A stretch of 64,000 nucleotides of DNA from positions 1,116,001-1,180,000 of the forward strand of contig OZ006985.1 of assembly GCA_963931165.1 (NCBI GenBank), in the 5' to 3' direction. The stretch comes from Ornithoclostridium sp944380285. Lineage in GTDB: Bacteria; Bacillota; Clostridia; Christensenellales; UBA3700. The notes beneath the pieces were generated by a model. The model ran no database searches, was not told the origin of the DNA, and saw only the letters and a program-made list of their open reading frames with translations. Positions 15,676 to 23,136 of this stretch are shown here, in pieces. The position numbers and the translations under genes are program-made. Each line of letters opens with the position of its first letter. Position 1 is the stretch's first letter.

Positions 15676-16380
15676 ATCGTCGAATATACGTTCCGCCGCG
15701 GCGACGGGAGCGAAAGCGCGCCGCTTGTATTCTTGCACGGTTGGGGAGGGGATAGGCATTCTTTGGACGCGCTCGCGCTCAGATTGGGCGAGTTCGACCG
15801 CTATTCTCCCGACCTGTTCGGTTTCGGTTCGACGCCGCTCGACAGGGCGATGACCGTCGACGAATACGCGGACGGGATCGCCGAGTGGATGAGCGAGTTC
15901 GCCGTCGGCGGCGCGGTGATCGTCGCGCACTCGTTTGGCGGACGGGTCGCGATCTCGCTCGCCGCGCGTCATCCCGAGACTGTCAAAGGACTTGTGCTGA
16001 TCTCGTCCGCAGGAGTCAGACCGAGGCGAAGTTTGCGCCGCTCCTGCAAGGTGGCGGCGTTCAAATTGAGGCGGCGGCTGGGGCTGGATGTGTCGAGATG
16101 CGGCTCTCCCGATTACAGGGCGGCGCAGGGCTGTCTGAGAGATGTACTCAAACTCGCGGTGAGAGATCATCAAGAGGGACAATTGCGTAAAATTTGCGTG
16201 CCCGTGTTGGCTATATACGGAAAAGACGATCGCGAAACGCCGCCGTACACCGCCAAAAAGATCGCTCGTCTCGTCGCGGACGGCGCGGCGATAGGGTTGA
16301 GCGGAGGACATTTTTGCTATCTCGAACACGCCGCCTCGATCGCGGCGGCGATACGCTCGTTGGCGAAGGAGGGAGCATGA
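15676..16380 (+). CDS. Alpha/beta hydrolase (start codon uncertain)
   Basis: Alpha/beta-hydrolase fold: strand plus oxyanion motif LVFLHGWGGD, nucleophile elbow IVAHSFGGRVA (GxSxGG type, serine at the elbow), catalytic aspartate in LAIYGKDDRETPP and histidine in LSGGHFCYLEHA. Substrate unknown. The frame is open from 15670, but the first ordinary start is a TTG at 15733 that would remove the N-terminal strand. GAGGTGA stands at the right distance from an ATC at 15676, taken here as the likely start. The end overlaps the MurF-like gene (ATGA), so the pair is cotranslated. Confidence 0.75.
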   Translation: MVEYTFRRGDGSESAPLVFLHGWGGDRHSLDALALRLGEFDRYSPDLFGFGSTPLDRAMTVDEYADGIAEWMSEFAVGGAVIVAHSFGGRVAISLAARHPETVKGLVLISSAGVRPRRSLRRSCKVAAFKLRRRLGLDVSRCGSPDYRAAQGCLRDVLKLAVRDHQEGQLRKICVPVLAIYGKDDRETPPYTAKKIARLVADGAAIGLSGGHFCYLEHAASIAAAIRSLAKEGA

Positions 16381-17918
16381 TCGCGGCGTTTTGCGCGCTC
16401 GGGACGCTCGCCGCGGCGCTGCCGTTCTTTGCGCTGTTCCAATTGTCCGGTTACCGCGCGGTGCGTGACCGCAAGGCGCGCAAGTTCGCTTTGAGTGCGG
16501 AGCTGTCTGCGTTCGCCGCGGCGGCGGTGGGCGCGCTTGCCGCGCTGTTTGCCGGCGCTTTGACATACTTTGCGCTTGCGCCGCTTTTCGCCGTCTTTGC
16601 CGTTGCGCTGACCGTGCGCGCGCTCAAATGCTTTGCCAAAACTCCGCCGCGCGTCACCGCGCGCTTTGTCAGACTGTGCGCGTCGGGGCTGTTCGTCTGT
16701 GCGGCGGCGGGGGTCGCGGCAGAGTTTGCGGCGCGAGGCGTAGGCATGCGGTGGTCGGGGCTTTTTGCTGCGGCAACGTATGCGCTTGCGCCCGCTTCGG
16801 CTTATGTCGCGCTTGCGCTTTCGCTGCCCGGCGAGAGGGCGATCGCCGCGAAATATAAACGTCGCTGTCGGCGCGCGCTCGCCGCAAAGCCCGAGCTGTT
16901 GACGATCGCGATCACCGGCAGTTTCGGCAAGACGGGGGTCAAGACCTATCTCGCCGCAATGCTGTCCTCGCGCTATCGCGTGTTCGCGTCGCCAAAGAGT
17001 TACAACACGCCTGCCGGGATATGCCTCAGCGTAGCCGCGATGCCCAAAGACGCGCAGATCTTCATTGCCGAGGTCGGCGCGCGCAAGAGGGGCGACGTCG
17101 CCGAGATATGCAAAATGATCGAGCCGTCTTACGGGCTGGTGACCGGAGTCGCAGAGCAGCATTTGGAGACGTTCGGCTCGTTTGAAAACGTCTTTGCGGC
17201 AAAGAGGGAATTGCCCGATCATCTCGCCGCGCACGGGGGAACGTGCTGTTTCAACACGCGCAACGGCGGGGCGGCGCGGATGTATCGCGAGTGCGGATGC
17301 CGCGCGCTGTCGTCGGGAGACTGCGGCGATTGCGCGATCGAAGGGGTAGCGCTTTCGGCGGAGGGCAGCGCGTTCACCCTCGTCTTTTGCGACGGCGAGA
17401 GGGCGGAGTGCCGCACCCGGCTTTTGGGACTCGCCAACATCGAGAACGTCGCTCTCGCCGCCTGTGCGGCGCACGACCTCGGCGTGTCGGCAAGCGAGAT
17501 CGCCGCGGCGGTTGCGGCTCTCGAACCGGCGCCGCACCGCATGCAGCTCATCAAGTCAGGTGCGCTGACGATAATAGACGACAGCTACAACGCCAATCCC
17601 GCGGGGGTGAAAAACGCGTTTGACGCGCTCGGGCTGTTCGAGGGGAAGAGGGCGGTCGCGACTCAGGGCATCGTCGAGGGAGGCAAAGAGGGTGCGAGGC
17701 TCAACTTCGAGCTGGGGCGCGAGCTCGCCGCGGTCGCAGACGTCGCGATCGCGATAGGACCCAACGCCGCCGACATCGAGAGGGGGCTTGCGAGCGCGGG
17801 CTATCTCGGCAAGCTGTACGTCGCGCGCGATCTCGAAGACGCGAAAAGACTGTTCGCGACCGTGTTGGACGGCGTGTCGGTCTTGCTCATCCAAAACGAT
17901 CTGCCGGACAACTATTGA
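16377..17918 (+). CDS. Membrane-anchored Mur ligase, MurF-like
   Basis: Protein of 513 residues. The first about 160 residues are strongly hydrophobic (several Ala/Leu/Phe-rich segments). A Mur ligase follows: P-loop ITGSFGKTGVKTYL (about residue 180, TGSFGKT replacing the commoner TGSNGKT), GLVTGVAEQHLETFGS, central GLANIENVALAACAA, and the C-terminal domain with AALEPAPHRMQLIKSGALTIIDDSYNANPAG. This last DDSYNANP motif is typical of MurF, which adds D-Ala-D-Ala to the UDP-MurNAc-tripeptide. ddl, which makes D-Ala-D-Ala, follows directly and supports this. The membrane part is an addition relative to E. coli MurF. Confidence 0.85.
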   Translation: MIAAFCALGTLAAALPFFALFQLSGYRAVRDRKARKFALSAELSAFAAAAVGALAALFAGALTYFALAPLFAVFAVALTVRALKCFAKTPPRVTARFVRLCASGLFVCAAAGVAAEFAARGVGMRWSGLFAAATYALAPASAYVALALSLPGERAIAAKYKRRCRRALAAKPELLTIAITGSFGKTGVKTYLAAMLSSRYRVFASPKSYNTPAGICLSVAAMPKDAQIFIAEVGARKRGDVAEICKMIEPSYGLVTGVAEQHLETFGSFENVFAAKRELPDHLAAHGGTCCFNTRNGGAARMYRECGCRALSSGDCGDCAIEGVALSAEGSAFTLVFCDGERAECRTRLLGLANIENVALAACAAHDLGVSASEIAAAVAALEPAPHRMQLIKSGALTIIDDSYNANPAGVKNAFDALGLFEGKRAVATQGIVEGGKEGARLNFELGRELAAVADVAIAIGPNAADIERGLASAGYLGKLYVARDLEDAKRLFATVLDGVSVLLIQNDLPDNY

Positions 17919-17970
17919 CAAAAACGCGAATATAATAGACACCGGCAAGAAAATATACGGAGGTGCAGAT

Positions 17971-19086
17971 ATGCTTGTCGCAGTGCTTTACGGCGGCGAT
18001 TCGTGCGAAAAGGAAGTGTCCGTGATCACCGGCATCCAGGTGATGAACGCGCTGAAAGGGAGACACGACGTCGTGCCCGTCTATATGACCGAGGAGGGAT
18101 TTTTTTCGCCCAAGGACGCGTGTTCGATCGCTACCTATCTCGGCAAGAGCGCGCGCCGCCGCAGGGTCTATTTGACCGAGCGCGGGCTGTACCGCAAGCG
18201 GGCGGGGTTGCTCGTGCCGTTTGCCTGTCCCGAGTGCGTGGTCGTATGCACTCACGGCGGCAGCGGCGAAAACGGCGAGGTGCAGGGCTTGCTGTCAGTG
18301 CTCAAATTGCCCTACACCTGCGCCTCGGTCGAGGGCTCGGCGATCGGGATGAACAAGGTGTTGTCAAAGAGGCTTTTCGACTCGCTCGGGCTGCGCTCGG
18401 CAAGGTGGAGGAGCTATCCCGTCTCGATGACCGACGACGAGATCGCCGATTCCGCAATCGCCGCTCTCGGTTTGCCGCTGTGCGTCAAGCCGTGCCGTCA
18501 GGGCAGTTCGATCGGCGTCGCGGTCTGTCGGGATAAAGACGCGGTCAAAGAGGCGGTCGCTGTCGCGCGCTGTTTCGATGACGACGTCTTGATCGAGAGG
18601 GCGTTCGTCAACTTCGAAGAGGTCAATTGCGCATGCCTTACGCGGGGCGGCGAGGTCGTCGTGTCCGAGACGGAGCGCATCGTGCCGTGGCATGAGATGC
18701 TCGACTATGAGGACAAGTATCTGCGCGGCGCAAAGGACGCGCCCGGCAGGGAGTGTCCGGCGAAGATAGCTTCGGCGCTGTCCGACGAGATAAAGGCGGC
18801 GGCGGAGAAGATCTACCGCGCACTGGGCGCAAGGGGAGTGGTCAGGGTCGACTTTTTCGTCGCGGACGGCAGCGTCTATGTCGGCGAGGTCAACACCGTG
18901 CCCGGCTCGCTCGCGGCATATCTGTTCAAGCCGCTCGGGATGAGCGCGGCGGACGTCGCCGACGCATTGATAGAGCAGGCGGTCTCGTCGAAAGACGAAA
19001 AAAAGTACAAATTCGATTCTCCGTTGCTCTTTCAATACCTGAATGCGAGTTCAAATGCTTGCAAAATCGCCGGCAAAATAATATAA
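17971..19086 (+). CDS. ddl: D-alanine--D-alanine ligase
   Basis: ATP-grasp enzyme of 371 residues joining two D-alanines for peptidoglycan. Features: VLYGGDSCEKEVSVITGIQV at the N terminus (D-Ala site 1), CTHGGSGENGEVQGLL, GMNKVLSKRLFDSLGL, lysine of ATP grasp in PLCVKPCRQGSSIGV, and the metal-binding end VRVDFFVADGSVYVGEVNTVPGSLA. The start ATG at 17971 follows GGAGGTG. It lies 52 bp after the MurF-like gene. The C-terminal about 35 residues are longer than in most Ddl proteins. Confidence 0.94.
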   Translation: MLVAVLYGGDSCEKEVSVITGIQVMNALKGRHDVVPVYMTEEGFFSPKDACSIATYLGKSARRRRVYLTERGLYRKRAGLLVPFACPECVVVCTHGGSGENGEVQGLLSVLKLPYTCASVEGSAIGMNKVLSKRLFDSLGLRSARWRSYPVSMTDDEIADSAIAALGLPLCVKPCRQGSSIGVAVCRDKDAVKEAVAVARCFDDDVLIERAFVNFEEVNCACLTRGGEVVVSETERIVPWHEMLDYEDKYLRGAKDAPGRECPAKIASALSDEIKAAAEKIYRALGARGVVRVDFFVADGSVYVGEVNTVPGSLAAYLFKPLGMSAADVADALIEQAVSSKDEKKYKFDSPLLFQYLNASSNACKIAGKII

Positions 19087-19087
19087 T
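19059..19087 (+). promoter_or_regulatory. Promoter of icd
   Basis: TTGCAA (19059-19064), 17-bp spacer and TATAAT (19082-19087) overlap the last codons of ddl and sit 78 bp ahead of icd. Confidence 0.75.
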
Positions 19088-19165
19088 TACTTTCGAAAGC
19101 GCGAACTTTTCGCGCCAGGGTCTACTTGCGATAACAATTTTCGGGCAATGCCCAAGGAGAAATAG

Positions 19166-20368
19166 ATGGAAAAGATCCGTATGGACACGCCGTTGGTCGA
19201 GATGGACGGCGACGAGATGACGCGCGTCATTTGGGCGATGATCAAGGACATTTTGCTCAAACCGTTCGTCGATCTCAAAACGGAATACTACGATCTCGGT
19301 CTGCCTTCGCGCGAGGCGAGCGGCGACAAGGTCACTCACGAGGCGGCGATGGCGGTCAAGCGCCTCGGGGTCGGTGTCAAGTGCGCGACGATCACCCCCA
19401 ACGCCCAGCGTATGACCGAGTACAACCTCACACAGATGTGGAAGAGCCCCAACGGCACGATCAGGGCGATACTTGACGGCACCGTCTTCCGCACTCCGAT
19501 CATGGTCAAGGGCGTCGTGCCCTACATCCCGACTTGGGAGCAGCCGATCACGATCGCGAGGCACGCCTACGGCGACATCTACAAGGACGTCGAGGCGTAC
19601 GTCGGCAGGGGCGAGAAGGCGAGCCTCGTCATCAGCGGCAAGAACTCCGAGCGCGTGCTCGAGATCTTCGACTTCGCCAAGACGGGCGGAGTGGTGATGG
19701 GCATGCACAACACCGACGCCAGCATCAAGAGCTTTGCGCGCAGCTGCTTCAACTATGCGCTCGACCGCAAGCAGGATCTTTGGTTCGCGGCGAAGGACAC
19801 CATCTCCAAGACCTATGATCACCGCTTCAAGGATATCTTCGCCGAGATCTTTGCAAAGGAGTACGAGTCCAAGTTTAGCGCCGCCGGCATCGAATATTTC
19901 TACACCCTCATCGACGACGCCGTCGCGCGCGTCATTCGCAGCAAGGGCGGCATGATCTGGGCGTGCAAAAACTATGACGGCGACGTGATGAGCGACATGG
20001 TCGCGACCGCGTTCGGCTCGCTCGCGATGATGACCTCGGTGCTCGTCTCGCCGGACGGCAACTACGAGTACGAGGCGGCGCACGGCACGGTCACGCGTCA
20101 CTACTACAAGTACAAGGCGGGTCAGACCACTTCGACCAACCCCGTCGCTACCATCTTCGCGTGGTCGGGCGCGCTGCGCAAGCGCGGGCAGCTCGACGGC
20201 AACGCCGCTCTCGCCGAGTTCGGCGACAGGCTCGAAAAGGCGACGATCGACACGATCGAGGCGGGCGAGATGACCGGCGACCTCGCGGCGATCTGGAAGG
20301 GCGACGCAAAGGCAAAGTCGCTCTCGACCGAGGACTTCCTCAAAGCGGTCGCTTCGAGATTGGCTTGA
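19166..20368 (+). CDS. icd: NADP-dependent isocitrate dehydrogenase
   Basis: Homodimeric type II isocitrate dehydrogenase of 400 residues, similar to eukaryotic and some clostridial enzymes: oxidises isocitrate to 2-oxoglutarate and makes NADPH. Landmarks are TPLVEMDGDEMTRVIWAMIKD at the start, KCATITPNAQRMTEYNLTQMWKSPNGTIRAILDGTVFRTPI (substrate site), FKDIFAEIF, KNYDGDVMSDMVATAFGSLAMMTSVLVSP (metal aspartates) and EAAHGTVTRHYYKYKAGQTTSTNPVATIFAW. AAGGAGAA precedes the ATG. Monocistronic: own promoter and terminator. Confidence 0.96.
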   Translation: MEKIRMDTPLVEMDGDEMTRVIWAMIKDILLKPFVDLKTEYYDLGLPSREASGDKVTHEAAMAVKRLGVGVKCATITPNAQRMTEYNLTQMWKSPNGTIRAILDGTVFRTPIMVKGVVPYIPTWEQPITIARHAYGDIYKDVEAYVGRGEKASLVISGKNSERVLEIFDFAKTGGVVMGMHNTDASIKSFARSCFNYALDRKQDLWFAAKDTISKTYDHRFKDIFAEIFAKEYESKFSAAGIEYFYTLIDDAVARVIRSKGGMIWACKNYDGDVMSDMVATAFGSLAMMTSVLVSPDGNYEYEAAHGTVTRHYYKYKAGQTTSTNPVATIFAWSGALRKRGQLDGNAALAEFGDRLEKATIDTIEAGEMTGDLAAIWKGDAKAKSLSTEDFLKAVASRLA

Positions 20369-20377
20369 ACACGTTGC

Positions 20378-20408
20378 GGCACGGCTTACACGCCGTGCCG
20401 TATTTTTA
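20378..20408 (+). terminator. Intrinsic terminator of icd
   Basis: GGCACGGC and GCCGTGCC form an 8-bp stem with loop TTACAC, then GTATTTTT, 9 bp after the stop. Confidence 0.85.
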
Positions 20409-20489
20409 TGCCAAAAATGACATTTTGTCAAAAATCACGCTTTTTCGAGACGATATTTTGCCAATTTTGCAAAAATTGAAAATTGGGTA

Positions 20490-20518
20490 TTGCCAAGCCG
20501 GAAATGTTGTGTTATAAT
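20490..20518 (+). promoter_or_regulatory. Promoter of the ppx/gppA gene
   Basis: TTGCCA (20490-20495), 17-bp spacer, TATAAT (20513-20518), 57 bp before the ATG. Confidence 0.8.
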
Positions 20519-20574
20519 ATACTTGCAAAATATGTGCGGTAACTATTGACAGACGTTACGACAAAAGGAAGTTT

Positions 20575-22092
20575 ATGGAAAAAATCGCTATCATCGATCT
20601 GGGTTCGAATTCGCTGCGTTTGGTGCTTGTCGACATTTTGGAAGGCGGCTACTTTTCGGTAGTGGACGAACTCAAAGAAACCGTCCGTCTCGCTCAGGAT
20701 ATGGAGCTGGACGGATTTTTACAGCCTGCGCGCATGGCGCAGACCATCAAGACGCTCAAAATGTTCCGCCGTCTCTGCGACGCCAACAAGGTGGAGAAGA
20801 TCTATGCGTACGCGACCGCCGCAGTCAGGCGCGCCAAAAATCAGCGCGGGTTCCTCGACGACGTGCTCGCGACCACCGGCATAAAGCTGCGCGTGCTCGA
20901 CGAGGACGAAGAGGCGCAATTGGTCTATCAGGGCGTGATCAACTCGATGGACATCCCGCGCGGTCTGATCATGGACATCGGCGGCGGCAGCACTCAGTTC
21001 ATCTACTACAACCGCAAGAATCTGTTGCAGCACGTCACGCTGCCGTTCGGCGCGGTCGTGTTGACCGAGCTTGCCCAAAAGCACGGCGGCACTCCGCAGG
21101 AGCGCACCCAATTCATCGAGGACTATGTCAAAGAGCAGCTCTCCAAATTGGAGTGGATGACCGAGATCTTGCCCGACACAAAGCTGATCGGCGTGGGCGG
21201 TTCCTTCCGCAACCTCGGCAAGATCAGCCGCATGCTCAAAAAGTATCCGCTGTCGATGGCACACAACTATGTGATCACTTCGCAGGAGTTCAACGGCATC
21301 TATGCCAACATCCGCGCGCTCGACCTCGACAAGACGATGAAGATCAAGGGGCTGTCCAGCGTCAGGGCGGACATCTTCCCGTCGGCGCTCGCGGCGATCA
21401 AGGCGGTGATAGGGCATCTCGGCATGGACGATCTCGTGATCTCGGGCGGCGGATTGCGCGAGGGCGCGATGTTCCGCTATGCGGTGCCGTCGACCAACGA
21501 AAAGCCCATCTCCGACGTGCTCGGGCACAGCATCTATTCGCTGCTCAACTTCTTCGGCGAGAACATCACTCACGCCGAACACGTCTACAACCTGTCCATA
21601 CAGCTGTTCAAACAGCTCAAAGTGCTTCACAAGCTGCCGAGGGCATATGTCAAAGTGCTGCGCACCGCGGCGATGCTCCACGACACAGGCAACCGCATCA
21701 AATATTACGACCACCACAAGCACTCGTGCTACATCATCCTCAACAGCAACCTCTACGGCATTTCGCACAAAGATCTCGTGATGGCGGCGTTCATGGCGTG
21801 CATGCACCGCAAGGGCGACATGAACACGATGGAGTTCATGCGCTACCGCGAGATGCTGACCGAGGAGGACGTCGACGCGATCTTCAAATTGGGGGTCATC
21901 GTCCGCATTGCCGAAAGTCTCGACCGCAGTATGAGCGGCGTGATCAAGACGATCACCTGCGACGTGCTGGGCGACAGCGTCATCATGAAGACGGACAGCG
22001 AGGGCGCCGAGTGTTCGCTCGAGATCAAAGACGCGATGACGAGCGTCGGGGACTTCAAGCGCGCATACAAAAAACAACTTCAAATTTTGTGA
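20575..22092 (+). CDS. Ppx/GppA phosphatase family protein with HD domain
   Basis: Protein of 505 residues. The N-terminal half is the ASKHA-fold exopolyphosphatase/pppGpp phosphohydrolase: IDLGSNSLRLVLVDI (phosphate 1), ATAAVRRAKNQ, and IMDIGGGSTQFIYYNRK (phosphate 2). A C-terminal HD-type domain contains MLHDTGNRIKYYDHHKHSCYIILN. It may degrade polyphosphate or pppGpp; which one cannot be told from sequence. AAAGGAAG precedes the ATG. It is monocistronic, and its TGA overlaps the first bases of a structured repeat (22091-22306). Confidence 0.9.
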   Translation: MEKIAIIDLGSNSLRLVLVDILEGGYFSVVDELKETVRLAQDMELDGFLQPARMAQTIKTLKMFRRLCDANKVEKIYAYATAAVRRAKNQRGFLDDVLATTGIKLRVLDEDEEAQLVYQGVINSMDIPRGLIMDIGGGSTQFIYYNRKNLLQHVTLPFGAVVLTELAQKHGGTPQERTQFIEDYVKEQLSKLEWMTEILPDTKLIGVGGSFRNLGKISRMLKKYPLSMAHNYVITSQEFNGIYANIRALDLDKTMKIKGLSSVRADIFPSALAAIKAVIGHLGMDDLVISGGGLREGAMFRYAVPSTNEKPISDVLGHSIYSLLNFFGENITHAEHVYNLSIQLFKQLKVLHKLPRAYVKVLRTAAMLHDTGNRIKYYDHHKHSCYIILNSNLYGISHKDLVMAAFMACMHRKGDMNTMEFMRYREMLTEEDVDAIFKLGVIVRIAESLDRSMSGVIKTITCDVLGDSVIMKTDSEGAECSLEIKDAMTSVGDFKRAYKKQLQIL

Positions 22093-22306
22093 CCGCGCAA
22101 GCGGTCACTAAGACGCGGTTTTGAGCGGATCTTTTCCGCTCATACTGCGTCTTACCCCTTGCTAAGACCGCAGAGGGTATTGAGCTGCGGGGATGCGACT
22201 TGTCTGAGCGGAAAATCTCTCGCTCAAAACTAAACCGCAAGAAAAGAGGACGACAAAAAATGTCGTCCTCTTTCTTTCGGCGCGTCTTTGTAACCGTTGC
22301 GCGGTC
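22091..22306 (+). ncRNA. CTAAGAC element, complete copy E2 (after ppx/gppA)
   Basis: 216 nt starting on the GA of the ppx/gppA stop. P1 pairs 22091-22117 with 22281-22306 (one bulged G, two mismatches); its inner half is unlike that of E1 yet still complementary. GGTTTTGAGCG pairs with CGCTCAAAACT, and TTTTCCGCTCA with TGAGCGGAAAA. The apex is GCTAAGACCGCAGAGGGTAT plus TGA. The second arm is GAGGACGACA/TGTCGTCCTC within CCG-AAGAAA/TTTCTTTCGG. Seven T follow, except that the first bases after P1 are TTTTTTTAGC. Confidence 0.75.
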
Positions 22307-22528
22307 TTTTTTTAGCTTGGTACAATAACAGGCAGGCAAGGAGCATATTTAAAAATTTAGACTGTCGGCGTGCGGCTAAGACCCAAGGGTATTGACATTC
22401 GCGGTTGATGGTTCGCCCCTGCGCAAAATACGCTCGCCTCAACTGCGAGCACCGACAAAAAAATACCGACGGCAAAACGCCGTCGGATATTTTTTATGTC
22501 GGCTTGCTCACATGCGCGCGGCGCGGTC
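22307..22528 (+). repeat. CTAAGAC element, degenerate copy
   Basis: Holds core GCTAAGACCCAAGGGTATTG (22375-22394), CCGACGGC/GCCGTCGG arm and 3' P1 strand ending GCGCGGTC at 22528. The 5' strand is reduced to GGCAGGCAAGGAGCA. Confidence 0.55.
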
Positions 22529-22607
22529 TAATTTGGGGCTTGGTTCGTCGACGGGCAGGCAAGGAGCAGTTTGATCATCGGCTTGCTCACCTGCCCGTTG
22601 CGCGGTC
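22529..22607 (+). repeat. CTAAGAC element, internally deleted copy
   Basis: Only the two ends remain: CGGGCAGGCAAGGAGCA and the 3' P1 strand CTTGCTCACCTGCCCG...GCGCGGTC, which still pair (CGGGCAGG/CCTGCCCG and GAGCA/TGCTC). Core and second arm are lost. Confidence 0.5.
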
Positions 22608-22816
22608 TAATTTGGGCTTGTTTCAATGACAGGCAGGCAAGGAGTATTACAACTGCGAGCACCGACAAAAAATCCCGACAGTAAAACGCCGTCGGATATT
22701 TTTTATGTCGGCTTGCTCACATGCGCGCGGCGCGGTCTAATTTGGGGCTTGGTTCGTCGACAGGCAGGCAAGGAGCAGTTTGATCATCGGCTTGTCCGCA
22801 TACGCGCAGCGTAGTC
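22608..22816 (+). repeat. Two further truncated CTAAGAC copies
   Basis: 22608-22737 keeps the second arm and 3' P1 strand. 22738-22816 is an internally deleted copy like 22529-22607 with a decayed 3' end. Neither has the core. Confidence 0.45.
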
Positions 22817-22831
22817 TATTTTTGGGCTTGG

Positions 22832-22988
22832 TTCTATGTTGTGACAAGTATAAGCGCGCTGTCATAGCGCGCTTCCGTAACGTTGCCGAAGGCAACATTT
22901 CACGCTTGCGCGATGCGCAAGCATTTCACGCGGCGGTCAAACGACCGCCGTATTTCACGTTTGCGCGACAGCGCAGACATTTCACCAC
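22832..22988 (+). repeat. Hairpin array with ATTTCAC separators, copy 2
   Basis: Order: AAGCGCGC/GCGCGCTT, GTTGCC/GGCAAC, GCTTGCGC/GCGCAAGC, GGCGGTC/GACCGCC, GTTTGCGC/GCGCAGAC. The last four are each followed by ATTTCAC. The stretch 22990-23075 holds nothing else I can name apart from the downstream promoter. Confidence 0.6.
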
Positions 22989-23075
22989 AAAAACGCGTCT
23001 GTGTGGATAAAACGCATTTTTTGTGTTTTTGGGCGAGGCGATCGCAAATAATTTTGACAATTTTGCGGATATCGC

Positions 23076-23104
23076 TTGCGTGTGGGCGCGTAATATGCTA
23101 AAAT
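23076..23104 (+). promoter_or_regulatory. Promoter of the Sel1-repeat gene
   Basis: TTGCGT (23076-23081), 17-bp spacer and TAAAAT (23099-23104), 33 bp before the ATG. Confidence 0.65.
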
Positions 23105-23136
23105 AAAACGTAATAAGAATAGTGTATAGGTGGAGT

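Noticed and set aside
17926..17939. TTGACA...TATAAT promoter for ddl
   Set aside because: The boxes at the end of the MurF-like gene are only 10 bp apart, too short for sigma-A; ddl is probably read through from upstream.
22392..22814. Short ORFs in the repeat clusters (several of 60-75 codons, with similar sequences)
   Set aside because: Their similarity to one another comes from the repeated DNA; none has a ribosome-binding site, and the conserved feature is base pairing rather than codons.
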